Below are positions 7,380 to 17,245 of a stretch of 64,000 bases of DNA, one piece after another (position 1 is the first letter of the stretch; every line of letters begins with the position of its first letter). Where the stretch lies: the NCBI RefSeq assembly GCF_001553855.1, contig NZ_LQWV01000012.1, positions 124,001 to 188,000 on the forward strand. The letters are read 5' to 3'. Source of the DNA: Streptococcus gordonii. Lineage in GTDB: Bacteria > Bacillota > Bacilli > Lactobacillales > Streptococcaceae. Made by a program: the position numbers and the translations under genes. Under the pieces are notes generated by a model. It did not search any database, was not told the origin of the DNA, and saw only the letters and a list, made by a program, of their open reading frames with translations.

Positions 7380-8297
7380 ATGTCAAAATTAGAAAAATAT
7401 GAAGGTGTCATTCCAGCTTTTTATGCTTGTTATGATGAAGCAGGGGAGGTAAGCCCAGAACGTGTTCGTGCTTTGACTCAATACTTTATTGATAAGGGAG
7501 TTAAGGGTGTCTATGTTAATGGTTCTTCTGGTGAGTGTATTTACCTCAGTGTAGCAGACCGGAAATTAATTTTAGAAAATGTCATGGAAGTGGCTAAGGG
7601 TAAACTGACAGTTATCGCCCATGTGGCTTGCAACAACACTAAGGACAGTGTAGAACTGGCTAAGCACGCTGAAAGTTTGGGTGTTGATGCCATCGCTGCT
7701 ATTCCTCCTATTTACTTCCGTTTGCCGGACTATTCTATCGCTAAGTACTGGAACGATATAAGTGCAGCGGCTCCGAATACTGACTTTGTCATCTACAATA
7801 TTCCGCAGCTGTCTGGAACGACCCTGACACCAGCACTCTATGCGGAAATGCGTAAAAACCCACGAGTTATTGGAGTTAAAAACTCTTCTATGCCGACTCA
7901 AGATATTCAAATCTTTGTCGCAGAAGGTGGGGAAGATCATATTGTCTTTAATGGTCCAGATGAACAGTTTATCAGCGGTCGAGTTATTGGTGCTAAGGCT
8001 GGTATTGGTGGAACCTATGCTGTGATGCCAGACCTCTTCCTGAAGCTTAACCAGCTCATCATTGACAAAGACCTGGATCGTGCTAAAGAACTGCAACATG
8101 CGATTAATAGTGTGATTTACAAGATGGTCAGCGGTCGAGCAAATCTCTATGCTGTTATGAAAGAAATTCTTCGTCTCAATGAAGACTTGGATATTGGTTC
8201 TGTTCGAGCACCGTTAGAGCCTCTATCTGAGGGAGACTATGCGATTGCTAAAGAAGCAGCCGCTATGATTAAGCAGGTAAGAGAAGACTTCTTGTAA
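7380..8297 (+). CDS. nanA: N-acetylneuraminate lyase
   Basis: 305 residues of the DapA/NAL class I aldolase family. Splits N-acetylneuraminate into ManNAc and pyruvate in the cytoplasm. It shows GVYVNGSSGECIYL with the family GSSGE motif, the tyrosine in YNIPQLSG, and the Schiff-base lysine in VIGVKNSS. It follows nanE by 14 bases with GAGGAAG before the ATG. The epimerase, transporter and kinase around it support sialic acid rather than dihydrodipicolinate as its pathway. Confidence 0.93.
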   Translation: MSKLEKYEGVIPAFYACYDEAGEVSPERVRALTQYFIDKGVKGVYVNGSSGECIYLSVADRKLILENVMEVAKGKLTVIAHVACNNTKDSVELAKHAESLGVDAIAAIPPIYFRLPDYSIAKYWNDISAAAPNTDFVIYNIPQLSGTTLTPALYAEMRKNPRVIGVKNSSMPTQDIQIFVAEGGEDHIVFNGPDEQFISGRVIGAKAGIGGTYAVMPDLFLKLNQLIIDKDLDRAKELQHAINSVIYKMVSGRANLYAVMKEILRLNEDLDIGSVRAPLEPLSEGDYAIAKEAAAMIKQVREDFL

Positions 8298-8381
8298 TAT
8301 AAAGAGTGTGACACTAGAGTCTAGGGCAGTCTAAGCCTGCCCACCCCACGCTCTGGGGATGAATAATAATGGAGAAATTCT
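8298..8381 (+). other. Intra-operon hairpins
   Basis: Two adjacent hairpins, GGGCAG-tctaagc-CTGCCC-like and CCCC-acgctct-GGGG, between nanA and the symporter. Neither has a T run, so they may protect or process the mRNA rather than terminate it. Confidence 0.5.
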
Positions 8382-9920
8382 ATGGGAAATGTTGGTTTTA
8401 CCACAATCGATATGATTATTCTGATTGTGTATTTACTAGTTGTTCTGGTAGCTGGTTTGCTGTTCTCGAAAAAGGAGATGCAGGGTAAAGAGTTCTTTAA
8501 AGGTGATGGAACGGTGCCTTGGTATGTAACATCTGTTTCCATTTTTGCTACATTGCTAAGTCCGATTTCCTTTATGACACTGGCAGGGAACTCTTATGCA
8601 GGGACTTGGCTGCTCTGGTTTGCCCAGTTGGGTATGATTTTTGCCATTCCAGTGGCTATTCGTTTCTTCTTGCCGATTTATGCACGTCTGGATATTGATA
8701 CAGCCTATGACTACCTGCAAAAACGTTTTGGTTCTAAGGCCTTGCGGGCTTTGTCAGCTGTCTTCTTCATCATCTATCAAATCGGCCGCATGTCCATCAT
8801 TATGTATCTACCTTCAGTGGCTCTGGCTACTCTGACGAAGATTGATGTCAATATCTTGATTATCGCGATGGGTGCGATTGCCATTGTTTACTCCTATACT
8901 GGCGGGGTCAAGTCAGTTCTGTGGACAGACTTTATCCAAGGTTCAGTACTCTTGATTGGTACAGTTGTAGGGCTTTTCTTCCTGATTGCTAATCTAAAGG
9001 GTGGCTTTGGCGATATTGCTAGTGAGCTGGCCAGTGGTAAATTTATCTCAGGAAAAGAAACTATTTTCAATCCTAACTTGCTGAAAGATTCTGTTTTCCT
9101 AATTATCTTGGGCTCTGGTATCAATACTTTGTCCTCTTATGTATCTTCGCAAGATATCGTTCAGCGCTTTACGACAACTCAGAATGTAAAGAAACTCAAT
9201 AAAATGATGTTTACGAATGGAGTTTTGTCAATCTTTATCGCTTCTGTCTTTTATCTGATTGGTACAGGTTTATACGTCTATTATCAAGTACAGCATCCAG
9301 GCAGTGAGGGCAGCTCTATTCCTCAAGACCAGATCTTCACGTACTTTATCGCCTATGGTCTTCCAGTTGGAGTGACCGGTGTTCTGATTGCGGCAATTTA
9401 TGCAGCAGCTCAGTCTACTATTTCTACAGGTCTTAATTCTGTAGCGACTTCTTGGACTCTGGATATTCAAGATGTTGTGTCCAGCAATCTGGATGACAAG
9501 AAACGGACTAAGATCGCTCAATATGTTTCTCTAGGTGTAGGAGTCTTCTCCACAGTAGTTTCAATCGTGATGGCTCATACTGGTATCTCTTCAGCCTATG
9601 TCTGGTTCAATGGCTTTATGGGCTTGGTGCTGGGTGTCTTGGGAGGAATCTTTATTCTGGGAATCTTTACTAAACGTGCTAACCTCAAGGGAGCTTATGC
9701 GGCTATGATCGCTTCCAGTATTGTCCTGCTAGTCATTAAGTACGCTCTGCCAGCAGAAGCGGTGAGTATCTGGGCTTATTCATTGATTTCAATTGTTGTT
9801 TCTTTGGTTGTAGGCTATGTGGTTTCCGTCTTAACTGGAGGCAAGGCTGCGCCAGAGAATACAACAGTTTACGATATTGCAAGCATTCATGCAGATAAAT
9901 CTTGGGAGGTACGGCACTAA
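8382..9920 (+). CDS. Sodium:solute symporter, probable sialic acid transporter
   Basis: 512 residues with about thirteen membrane segments and the SSS-family signatures (VPWYVTSVSIFATLLSPISF, GGVKSVLWTDFIQG, AAAQSTISTGLNSVATSW). SSS proteins couple substrate uptake to sodium entry; position between nanA and the YhcH-type gene points to N-acetylneuraminate as substrate (inference). GGAG lies nine bases before the ATG. The stop overlaps the next start as TAATG. No ABC or TRAP sialic acid transporter is present in the window. The sodium gradient could be maintained by the adjacent sodium-type V-ATPase. Confidence 0.88.
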   Translation: MGNVGFTTIDMIILIVYLLVVLVAGLLFSKKEMQGKEFFKGDGTVPWYVTSVSIFATLLSPISFMTLAGNSYAGTWLLWFAQLGMIFAIPVAIRFFLPIYARLDIDTAYDYLQKRFGSKALRALSAVFFIIYQIGRMSIIMYLPSVALATLTKIDVNILIIAMGAIAIVYSYTGGVKSVLWTDFIQGSVLLIGTVVGLFFLIANLKGGFGDIASELASGKFISGKETIFNPNLLKDSVFLIILGSGINTLSSYVSSQDIVQRFTTTQNVKKLNKMMFTNGVLSIFIASVFYLIGTGLYVYYQVQHPGSEGSSIPQDQIFTYFIAYGLPVGVTGVLIAAIYAAAQSTISTGLNSVATSWTLDIQDVVSSNLDDKKRTKIAQYVSLGVGVFSTVVSIVMAHTGISSAYVWFNGFMGLVLGVLGGIFILGIFTKRANLKGAYAAMIASSIVLLVIKYALPAEAVSIWAYSLISIVVSLVVGYVVSVLTGGKAAPENTTVYDIASIHADKSWEVRH

Positions 9921-10372
9921 TGGAACTAGTTCAATATAAAGAAGCAGCTGTTGAGAGAGACATTCAGCATCCTGCCTTAAAAAAAGTCTTAGAATTTTTA
10001 CAGACACATGATGTCAGCCAAGATAAAAAGGGCAACCACCCTGTGTCTGATGATTTCTTTTACAATGTCATTGAAATGACGACTACGACCGACGATGAAC
10101 GGGTATGGGAAAGTCATAGGGAATTTTACGATGTGCATCTGATTTTTGAAGGAAGAGAGCGCATCCACTATAACTTTTTGTCCAATATGAAAGAAGGGGA
10201 TTATGATGCAGAAGGAGACTGGCAGCAGATGTCCGGCCAAGCTTTGTTTGACCTGATATTTACTCCTGGCAGTCTGCTCTTGCTGGATCCTAATGACGCC
10301 CATAAGACTGGACTGATAGCTGAAGAAGCAGGCCCCATCCGTAAGGTTGTCTTTAAAGTGAAAATTGTATAA
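9920..10372 (+). CDS. YhcH/YjgK/YiaL family protein, probable sialic acid anomerase (NanQ-like)
   Basis: 150 residues of the cupin-like DUF386 family. Some members speed the anomer change of sialic acid before the lyase step. Typical features are HPVSDDFFYNVIEMTTT, the E-x-H motif in WESHREFYDVHLIFEG, and LLLLDPNDAHKTG with a histidine that would bind metal. Start chosen at ATG 9920, overlapping the symporter stop by one base, because GGGAGG lies at 9904-9909; the TTG at 9902 would precede that site. It is the last gene before a terminator. Confidence 0.85.
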   Translation: MELVQYKEAAVERDIQHPALKKVLEFLQTHDVSQDKKGNHPVSDDFFYNVIEMTTTTDDERVWESHREFYDVHLIFEGRERIHYNFLSNMKEGDYDAEGDWQQMSGQALFDLIFTPGSLLLLDPNDAHKTGLIAEEAGPIRKVVFKVKIV

Positions 10373-10431
10373 AAGGCTGCGGGCGGGATGAGAAAGACGT
10401 ATTGTTCTTAACATACTGCCCCAGCTTTTTT
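10371..10431 (+). terminator. Terminator after the nan transport genes
   Basis: AAAAGGCTGCGGGC and GCCCCAGCTTTTTT form an imperfect long-range stem ending in T6. Confidence 0.6.
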
Positions 10432-10480
10432 AGTCAGTTTTGAACTTTATTTTTTGCTGGAGAATTCTAGCAAGGAAGAA

Positions 10481-10510
10481 TTGGAATTACTTTTGAGAAA
10501 GTGGTAGAAT
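10481..10510 (+). promoter_or_regulatory. Promoter of the RpiR regulator gene
   Basis: TTGGAA at 10481-10486 and TAGAAT at 10505-10510, 18 bp apart. Confidence 0.5.
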
Positions 10511-10541
10511 AAAGAAAATAGTTGCAGGAGGAAGATGTCTG

Positions 10542-11384
10542 ATGGTTTCTTTGGAAAAAAACATTTTGCCAGTGATTGAGTCTGTATACGGCAGTTTGAC
10601 ACACCTGGAAAAGAAGATTGCAGACTATTTTCTGTCTGCTGAGGCGCTGACAGCTGATCTATCGGCTCAGGCTGTGTCTCAGAAGCTCTATGTCTCTGTG
10701 CCTTCTCTGACTCGCTTCGCCAAAAAATGTGGATTTTCAGGCTATCGGCAGTTTATCTTTGAATTTCAGGAATCCAGTTCAGAAAGTAAAAATGTCAGTC
10801 GGGATTTGACGAGAAATGTCTTGTCTGATTATGGCGAATTGCTCAATAAGACTTTTTCCTTGATTGATGAAGAACAGTTCCTGCGCGTGGGGGATATGCT
10901 CAACAATGCTGGGCGAGTCTATATCTACGGGCAGGGGAGTTCAGGTTTGGTAGCTCGGGAAATGGAGTTTCGCTTCATGCGGTTAGGAATGGTTTGTAAG
11001 GCCATTACGGACGACCACATGATTCGGATGAATAGGGTTATGCTGGATCCAGACTGTCTGGTTATTGGCATTTCCATATCTGGCGAGACTAAAATTATCA
11101 CGCAGGCTATTCAGAATGCCAAAAAAGTCGGAGCCAAGACTGTTCTGGTAACTTCCAATAACAGCGACGACTTGAGGCAGCAGTGTGATGAACTGGTCCT
11201 AGTAGCTGTCAAGAAGCATTTAGCACAAGGTAATAATATTTCTCCTCAGTTTCCGGTTTTAGTCGTGATGGATATTTTATATGCCTATTATATGGATTTA
11301 GACCGAGATCATCGCAGCCAAATCTTTACAAATACACTTTCAGCTTTAGAAGAAAATCAAGAAGATAAGGAGCATGAATCGTGA
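10542..11384 (+). CDS. RpiR-family transcriptional regulator, probable NanR
   Basis: 280 residues: an N-terminal RpiR helix-turn-helix (residues 1-80, including SQKLYVSVPSLTRFAKKCGFSGYRQF) and a SIS sugar-phosphate-binding domain (about 125-260, with VYIYGQGSSGLVARE and VIGISISGETK). Family members sense phosphosugars; in this context ManNAc-6-P or GlcNAc-6-P is likely (inference). GGAGG lies about ten bases before the ATG. The gene overlaps the ROK kinase start by four bases, so both are co-translated behind their own promoter. Confidence 0.88.
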   Translation: MVSLEKNILPVIESVYGSLTHLEKKIADYFLSAEALTADLSAQAVSQKLYVSVPSLTRFAKKCGFSGYRQFIFEFQESSSESKNVSRDLTRNVLSDYGELLNKTFSLIDEEQFLRVGDMLNNAGRVYIYGQGSSGLVAREMEFRFMRLGMVCKAITDDHMIRMNRVMLDPDCLVIGISISGETKIITQAIQNAKKVGAKTVLVTSNNSDDLRQQCDELVLVAVKKHLAQGNNISPQFPVLVVMDILYAYYMDLDRDHRSQIFTNTLSALEENQEDKEHES

Positions 11385-12307
11385 ATATTGTGGGAATAGA
11401 TATCGGTGGGACAACCATTAAAGCAGATCTCTATCAGTCTGATGGACGTAGTCTAAATCAATTTCGAGAAGTTGCTACTGAGATCGATTTTGAAAAGAAA
11501 ACGAATCAGATTTTAGAACAGGTTTGCCAGCTAATAGCATTCTATAAGGAGAAGTTTGAGCTAGATGGAGTAGCGATTTCATCTGCTGGTGTAGTTGACA
11601 GTCAGGCTGGGAAAATCAGTTACGCAGGCTATACCATTCCAGGCTATATTGGAACGGATTTCCGTAGTCGGATTTTAAAAGAATTTGATTTGCCGATTGC
11701 GATTGAAAATGACGTTAATTGTGCTACTCTTGGTGAGGCTTGGCTAGGTGCTGCCAAAGGTCATGCTTCTGTAGTTATGATTACTGTCGGTACAGGCATT
11801 GGTGGTGGCGTTATCTATGATGGAAAGATTGTCAATGGTTCCACCTATACCGCTGGTGAGGTAGGCTATCTGCCCATGGAAGATGGAGAGGACTGGCAGT
11901 CCTTGGCATCAACAACTGCCTTGTTAGCATTATACAGCCAAAAGACAGGCGAGCAAGGCCATACTGGGCGTAGTTTTTTTGCGGCGGTAGATCAAGGAGA
12001 TAAGCTGGCGCAGGAAACACTTGATATATTCTTGGGTCGTCTAGCTAAAGGTCTCTTAACGCTATCCTATATTCTAAATCCAGAGGTGTTGATTGTCGGC
12101 GGTGGCATATTAGCCCGGTCAGAGCTTATTCTGCCACGTCTTGAAAGTCTGATGAAGCAACAAGTAGTAGATCCACGTTTTTTGCCTAGAGAGTTGGTGG
12201 CAGCAGCTCTAGGGAATGAAGCCGGACGATTAGGTGCTGTTCGACATTTTCTGAATCAGGAGAGTACTCTGGTTGAAAAAGATGTTTTCAGAAAGAATGT
12301 GTTATAA
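11381..12307 (+). CDS. nanK: ROK-family sugar kinase, probable N-acetylmannosamine kinase
   Basis: 308 residues, start GTG in the GTGA overlap with the regulator. Shows the ATP-binding GIDIGGTTIKADL at the N-terminus, the sugar-binding IENDVNCATLGEAWLG, and TVGTGIGGGVI. It lacks the CxCGxxGCxE zinc motif found in NanK/NagK of enteric bacteria and instead has TAGEVGYLPM, as in several Firmicute ROK kinases. ManNAc is the expected substrate because NanA and NanE flank this step, but a glucose- or glucoside-kinase role cannot be excluded from sequence. Confidence 0.82.
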   Translation: MNIVGIDIGGTTIKADLYQSDGRSLNQFREVATEIDFEKKTNQILEQVCQLIAFYKEKFELDGVAISSAGVVDSQAGKISYAGYTIPGYIGTDFRSRILKEFDLPIAIENDVNCATLGEAWLGAAKGHASVVMITVGTGIGGGVIYDGKIVNGSTYTAGEVGYLPMEDGEDWQSLASTTALLALYSQKTGEQGHTGRSFFAAVDQGDKLAQETLDIFLGRLAKGLLTLSYILNPEVLIVGGGILARSELILPRLESLMKQQVVDPRFLPRELVAAALGNEAGRLGAVRHFLNQESTLVEKDVFRKNVL

Positions 12308-12308
12308 T
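12300..12308 (+). promoter_or_regulatory. Candidate extended -10 promoter for the V-ATPase operon
   Basis: TGTTATAAT overlaps the nanK stop codon. No good -35 was found at 17 bp. A hairpin (CGTTTTC, 12390-12396; GAAAACG, 12406-12412) lies just before the GAGGGGGTG ribosome binding site of the first ATPase gene and could modulate its translation. Confidence 0.45.
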
Positions 12309-12425
12309 TTATGCAAGTACGAAGCTGTATTCCAAAAGATGAGTTTACCAGATGCGGGATAGTCAGCTAGGAATGCAGATTTTAAAATCCGTTTTCGAGT
12401 TTTTTGAAAACGAGGGGGTGAATAG

Positions 12426-12749
12426 ATGGCCAATGAAACACTTGAAAAAATGCAGGAAATTGAGACTGCTGCAGAAGAAGTTTTGATGGGCTACAGGAAG
12501 CAGGCTCAGGAGCTGCGGCAGCAGGTAGATGAAAATCTCAGACGACTGGGTCTAACCTATGACGATGAAACGCAGAAGCTGGCAGAGGAATTAACAGCGA
12601 GTTCCCAGCAAAAGTTGGTGCTCCTGCAGCAAGACTTGGAGCAGACAACCCAGCAAAATGAGGACAAGGTTGCGGCTGCGCTGACGGATAAAAAAGCAGA
12701 CTTGGCGCGAGCCATTGTAGAGAAGGTGGTAGAAGCCTATGGCCATTAG
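12426..12749 (+). CDS. ntpF: V-type ATPase subunit G/H-like (peripheral stalk)
   Basis: 107 residues, almost entirely charged heptad-like helix (EKMQEIETAAEEVLMGYRKQ onward), as expected for the coiled-coil stalk subunit that pairs with subunit E. It is the first gene of an operon in the order known from Enterococcus hirae ntp (F-I-K-E-C-G-A-B-D). Its stop overlaps ntpI by 11 bases. Naming follows gene order because the sequence is low-complexity; function is inferred mainly from context. Confidence 0.75.
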   Translation: MANETLEKMQEIETAAEEVLMGYRKQAQELRQQVDENLRRLGLTYDDETQKLAEELTASSQQKLVLLQQDLEQTTQQNEDKVAAALTDKKADLARAIVEKVVEAYGH

Positions 12750-14694
12750 TCAAATGCGGCAACTGTCTCTGCTCCTGCCCAAGGAACTGCTAGACCAGCT
12801 TCTCTTTTACCTACAGGGTTTAGAGTCGGTTCAGATTCATGATTTGCGGCAGGAAGAGGATTGGCAGGCAGCCTTTGAGCAGGCTTTAGTCGGTCGGCCG
12901 GATCAAGAGCTATCTCGGCAGGATTTGCTCAGTCGTCAGGAAAAACTGGAGAGGCTAATTGCAGAGCTGGAGCCTTTTATGCCCAAAAAGAAACTGCTGG
13001 AAGCCTTAAAAGAAGAGCCTTTGGAGCTGTCCTTTGCTGCTTTGGAGCAGGCAGGGAAGTCTCGCGATGAGGGGGCGTTGCTGGAAGGAATCAGTAAGCA
13101 ACTCAAGGTCTTGCAAGAGGCCAAAGATCAGATAGAAGCTGACCGCTTGGAAGTGGCTGTGCTGGAGAAATGGGAGCCACTGGAACTAACACCGCAAGCA
13201 GCAGCGACTTTCAGCCATTTGGGAGCTTTGATTGGGACGATTCCCAATACCGATGACGACGCTCTACGTCTGACTCTGGGAGCACATCCTGACCTGAAGT
13301 TTCAGGAAGTCTTTACCGATGATACGGAGCATGGGGTTCTTATTTTTTACAAGGCAGGCTCTCTGGAAGAAGTTCGCAAAGTATTGAAAGAGTATGGCTT
13401 TAAGCCTTTTGAGTACGATCACGTGGAACTGCCTGCTGAGCGAATAGCCCAGCTAAAAGCCAATATTCGACAGCAGAAGGCAGTGGCAGATGCTATGACC
13501 AAGAGTCTGGCAGCTTCCAAGAATGAGTTGGACCAGCTCAAGGTTCAGCTGGACTATCTCTGCAATCTCTCCTCTCGCCAAGAAAGTAAGAACCAGTTAG
13601 CCAGTACGCAAAACCTGGCAGCCTTGGAAGGCTGGATTGAAAGCAATCAAGTGCAAGCTCTTGAGGCTTGCTTGACAGAGCAGTTTGGCCAGAGCATTCT
13701 CATTCAGGTCAGAGAGATTCGAGAGGACGAGGAAGATAAGGTTCCGACAAAGCTTAAAAACAATGCATTGGTGGAGCCCTTCGAGCTAGTGACGGAGATG
13801 TATTCCCTGCCTAAGTATGGTGACAAGGATCCAACCCCTGTCGTTTCGCTCTTTTACTTTGTATTCTTTGGCATGATGGTCGCTGACATCGGCTACGGCC
13901 TTTTACTCTTTGTAGGCACCAGTCTGGCGCTGCACTTCTTGCATGTTAAGCCGGGACTGGCTAAGAATCTACGATTCTTCCGCCTGCTGGGTGTGGCAGT
14001 CATCATTTGGGGACTGGTTTATGGTTCTTTCTTTGGCTTTGAACTGCCCTTCGCTCTGATTAGCACCAGCTCCGACGCCATGACGATTCTGGTTATTTCG
14101 GTTGTCTTTGGTTTTGTTACGGTGCTGGCGGGCCTCTTCCTCAGCGGTCTGAAAAATATCCGCCTCAAGGATTATGCAGAAGCTTATAATGCAGGCTTTG
14201 CTTGGGTGCTGATTTTGCTGGGGCTGCTACTCTTGGCCCTGGGAAATTTCTTCCCATCCTTGGCCTTTGCAGCAACGATTGGTCAGTGGTTGGCCATCAT
14301 CAATGCTCTGGGTATACTGGCAGTGTCTATTGTCAGTGCTAAAAGCTTGGCAGGATTGGGGTCAGGTCTCTTTAATCTCTACAATGTCAGTGGCTATGTA
14401 GGAGACCTGGTCAGCTTTACGCGGCTGATGGCTCTGGGACTTTCTGGGGCCAGCATTGGCTCGGCTTTTAACTTGATTGTCAGTCTCTTTCCACCTGTCG
14501 CTCGCTTTAGCATTGGTATTCTGCTCTTTATTGCCCTGCATTTGGTCAATATGTTTCTATCTTTTCTGTCCGGTTATGTGCACGGGGCACGTTTGATTTT
14601 CGTGGAATTCTTCGGGAAATTCTACGACGGTGGCGGCAAGCCTTTCACTCCGCTCAAGCCTAGTGAGAAATACGTTCAGCAAAGCAAGAAATAA
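12739..14694 (+). CDS. ntpI: V-type ATPase subunit I (a subunit)
   Basis: 651 residues. The cytoplasmic N-terminal half (1 to about 360) is helical and the C-terminal half has seven to eight membrane segments beginning VVSLFYFVFFGMMVADIGYG. The stretch VGDLVSFTRLMALGLSGASI holds the conserved arginine expected to face the ring carboxylate during ion transfer. It ends in a short polar tail. A perfect stem-loop separates it from ntpK. Confidence 0.93.
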   Translation: MAISQMRQLSLLLPKELLDQLLFYLQGLESVQIHDLRQEEDWQAAFEQALVGRPDQELSRQDLLSRQEKLERLIAELEPFMPKKKLLEALKEEPLELSFAALEQAGKSRDEGALLEGISKQLKVLQEAKDQIEADRLEVAVLEKWEPLELTPQAAATFSHLGALIGTIPNTDDDALRLTLGAHPDLKFQEVFTDDTEHGVLIFYKAGSLEEVRKVLKEYGFKPFEYDHVELPAERIAQLKANIRQQKAVADAMTKSLAASKNELDQLKVQLDYLCNLSSRQESKNQLASTQNLAALEGWIESNQVQALEACLTEQFGQSILIQVREIREDEEDKVPTKLKNNALVEPFELVTEMYSLPKYGDKDPTPVVSLFYFVFFGMMVADIGYGLLLFVGTSLALHFLHVKPGLAKNLRFFRLLGVAVIIWGLVYGSFFGFELPFALISTSSDAMTILVISVVFGFVTVLAGLFLSGLKNIRLKDYAEAYNAGFAWVLILLGLLLLALGNFFPSLAFAATIGQWLAIINALGILAVSIVSAKSLAGLGSGLFNLYNVSGYVGDLVSFTRLMALGLSGASIGSAFNLIVSLFPPVARFSIGILLFIALHLVNMFLSFLSGYVHGARLIFVEFFGKFYDGGGKPFTPLKPSEKYVQQSKK

Positions 14695-14711
14695 AGATTA
14701 GAAACTATGAT

Positions 14712-14734
14712 AAAAGATGAGAAACTCATCTTTT
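14712..14734 (+). other. Stem-loop between ntpI and ntpK
   Basis: AAAAGATGAG-AAA-CTCATCTTTT: ten perfect base pairs with a three-base loop, ending in TTTT. It lies in a 132-bp gap inside an otherwise tightly packed operon. It may act as a partial terminator or an RNase barrier that sets ntpK mRNA level. Confidence 0.65.
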
Positions 14735-14823
14735 GAAATACACTTTCTACAACATCAAAACAAGCATTATTCATTCAACTAGCTGTTGATTTTACGACGG
14801 TTACAGCATTTTCATAGGAGTAA

Positions 14824-15306
<483 letters not shown>

Positions 15307-15316
15307 GGAGGCTTTT

Positions 15317-15907
15317 ATGTCTGACATATCAGATCTCAAAGCTTCTGTCTTGGAGCAGGCTCACGAAAAGGGGCGTCTGCTTTTGGCCGAGGCTACTGAG
15401 AAAATAGAACAGGAAGCCAAGGAACGTGAGGCCCAGCTGGTTCGGCAAAAGCTTGGACAGCGGGAGCAGCAGCTGAAAGAAATCAGCCGGTGCAGTCAGC
15501 GTGAAATTCAGCAGTTGGAAAATCAAAAGCGCCAGTCTACTCTGGTCATCAAGCAGCGGGTTCTCAGAGAGCTTTTTGAGGAGGCCTATGCTCAGATGGC
15601 GGCTTGGTCACCAGCTGAAGAGGAGCATTTTCTGAAGAGTGTCCTGGCTAAATACCCAGAGGAAGAATTGACACTGACTTTCGGTGCTCTATCAGCTGAG
15701 AAATTTAACTCCATCAAGTTAGAAGACTTGAAAAAGGTCTTTCCGCAAGTGCATTTTTCAGACCAGTTTATAGCCGATCAAGCAGGCTTTGTGCTGAGCC
15801 AAGGACGGGTGGATGATAGTTATCTCTATCGCGACTTGCTGAACTCTGTCTGGCAGGAGGAAAGCTACCGATTGGCTCAGGATATTTTCAAAGACCAGGC
15901 AGAATAG
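15317..15907 (+). CDS. ntpE: V-type ATPase subunit E
   Basis: 196 residues. The first 85 are a charged coiled coil (EQEAKEREAQLVRQKLGQRE) and the rest a small globular head, the standard peripheral stalk E layout. It starts ten bases after ntpK with AGGAGG before the ATG, and ends just before ntpC. Confidence 0.88.
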   Translation: MSDISDLKASVLEQAHEKGRLLLAEATEKIEQEAKEREAQLVRQKLGQREQQLKEISRCSQREIQQLENQKRQSTLVIKQRVLRELFEEAYAQMAAWSPAEEEHFLKSVLAKYPEEELTLTFGALSAEKFNSIKLEDLKKVFPQVHFSDQFIADQAGFVLSQGRVDDSYLYRDLLNSVWQEESYRLAQDIFKDQAE

Positions 15908-15917
15908 GAGGCGGACC

Positions 15918-16931
15918 ATGAGTGAAACAAGCTTCTCTCAAGTCAATACAGCCATTAGCGTGCAGGAGGCTTCCTTTTTGACGCCCCAGCAATATGATCA
16001 GTTGCTACAGACTGACGATGCTGCCAGCCGTTCGGCTCTTCTGCAGGGAACGGTCTATGCCATGGATGCTGAAGCTATCAAGGATCTCAATTCCATTGAG
16101 CAAGTACTGATGAAGCATTTGTATTCCGTTTATAATTGGGCGCTTGAGATCAGTCCAAGTAAGGAGCTAGTGGAGATTTTCACGCTCCGCTATACCTACC
16201 ACAATCTCAAGGTTTTTCTCAAGGGTCGGGCGACAGGTCAGTCCCTGGAGCATTTGCTGATGCCGGTGGGGACCTATTCGCTGGAGGTTTTAGAGCACCT
16301 AGTTATGGCCTTTTCGGCTGAGTATTGTCCAGATTTCATGCTAGACGAGGTGCTTGCGACCTGGCAGGAATACCAGGATTATCAGGATGTGCGCGTGCTG
16401 GAGATTGGCATGGACATGGCTTATTTCCAGCATCTCAAGCGCCTGACACAGGAATTGGAAGATGACCGTCTGTTGCAGCTGGTGAATCTGACTATTGATT
16501 TTTACAATGCCATCACTGTCAAGCGGGCTGTTGGCTTGGAGAAACCGCGCAGCTTTATGAGGCAGCTCCTGTCTGATGAAGGAAGCCTTTCTGCTGCCAA
16601 CTGGATTGCCATGGCAGAGCAGGGGGATTTCTTGACCTGGTTTAGTCAGGTCAATCCCTGTGCTTACGATCTTGATCTGCGCTCCTATGAGGAAAAAATG
16701 CGGAACCAGACCTTGACGACAGTAGAGTTAGAATATCTAGCGGACCTCTTGCAGGCTAAGTTGCTGGCGGCTGGTCAGTTTGAGACAGATGGACCGCTTC
16801 CTCTCGCTCGCTATTTGCTAGGCAAGGAGCTGGAAGTCAAGAATCTGCGGCTGATTTTGACCGGTATGGACAATCAGCTGCCGGTAGAGCTTATCAGAGA
16901 AAGGATGCGACCGATTTATGGACAAGACTAG
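15918..16931 (+). CDS. ntpC: V-type ATPase subunit C (d-type, central stalk to ring)
   Basis: 337 residues, all-helical, matching the subunit that couples the central stalk to the K ring. Typical stretches are LRYTYHNLKVFLKGR and YLLGKELEVKNLRLILTG near the C-terminus. It begins ten bases after ntpE with GGAGG upstream and overlaps ntpG by 14 bases. Confidence 0.9.
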   Translation: MSETSFSQVNTAISVQEASFLTPQQYDQLLQTDDAASRSALLQGTVYAMDAEAIKDLNSIEQVLMKHLYSVYNWALEISPSKELVEIFTLRYTYHNLKVFLKGRATGQSLEHLLMPVGTYSLEVLEHLVMAFSAEYCPDFMLDEVLATWQEYQDYQDVRVLEIGMDMAYFQHLKRLTQELEDDRLLQLVNLTIDFYNAITVKRAVGLEKPRSFMRQLLSDEGSLSAANWIAMAEQGDFLTWFSQVNPCAYDLDLRSYEEKMRNQTLTTVELEYLADLLQAKLLAAGQFETDGPLPLARYLLGKELEVKNLRLILTGMDNQLPVELIRERMRPIYGQD

Positions 16932-17238
16932 CTACAAGATTGCTGTCGTGGGGAATCGCGACACCATTCTCCCATTTAAGCTGATTGGTTTTCAGACCTT
17001 TCCAGTGAAGGAAGCTCAGGAGACGATTAATACTTTGCGTCGGCTAGCCCGTGAAGATTTCGGCATTATCTATCTGACGGAGGATATGGCTGCTGATATT
17101 CCAGAAACTCTGGCCTACTATGACCAGCTGGAGATTCCTGCTCTTGTGCTCATTCCTACCCATAAGGGGAGCACGGGACTGGCCCTTTCGCGGATTCATG
17201 AAAATGTCGAAAAGGCTGTCGGACAGGATATATTGTGA
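16918..17238 (+). CDS. ntpG: V-type ATPase subunit F (NtpG)
   Basis: 106 residues with the F-subunit fold signature YKIAVVGNRDTILPFKLIGF at the N-terminus and LVLIPTHKGSTG in the middle. Binds subunit D in the central rotor. It overlaps ntpC by 14 bases; the next gene is an unexpected acetyltransferase rather than ntpA. Confidence 0.9.
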   Translation: MDKTSYKIAVVGNRDTILPFKLIGFQTFPVKEAQETINTLRRLAREDFGIIYLTEDMAADIPETLAYYDQLEIPALVLIPTHKGSTGLALSRIHENVEKAVGQDIL

Positions 17239-17245
17239 GGTTTTT

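Noticed and set aside
7572-8099. Antisense frame of 175 codons inside nanA
   Set aside because: It is fully explained by the codon pattern of nanA, and no start signals were seen.
17120-17245. Upstream in-frame extension of the acetyltransferase in the V-ATPase operon
   Set aside because: It overlaps ntpG in another frame; ATG 17246 has its own ribosome binding site.
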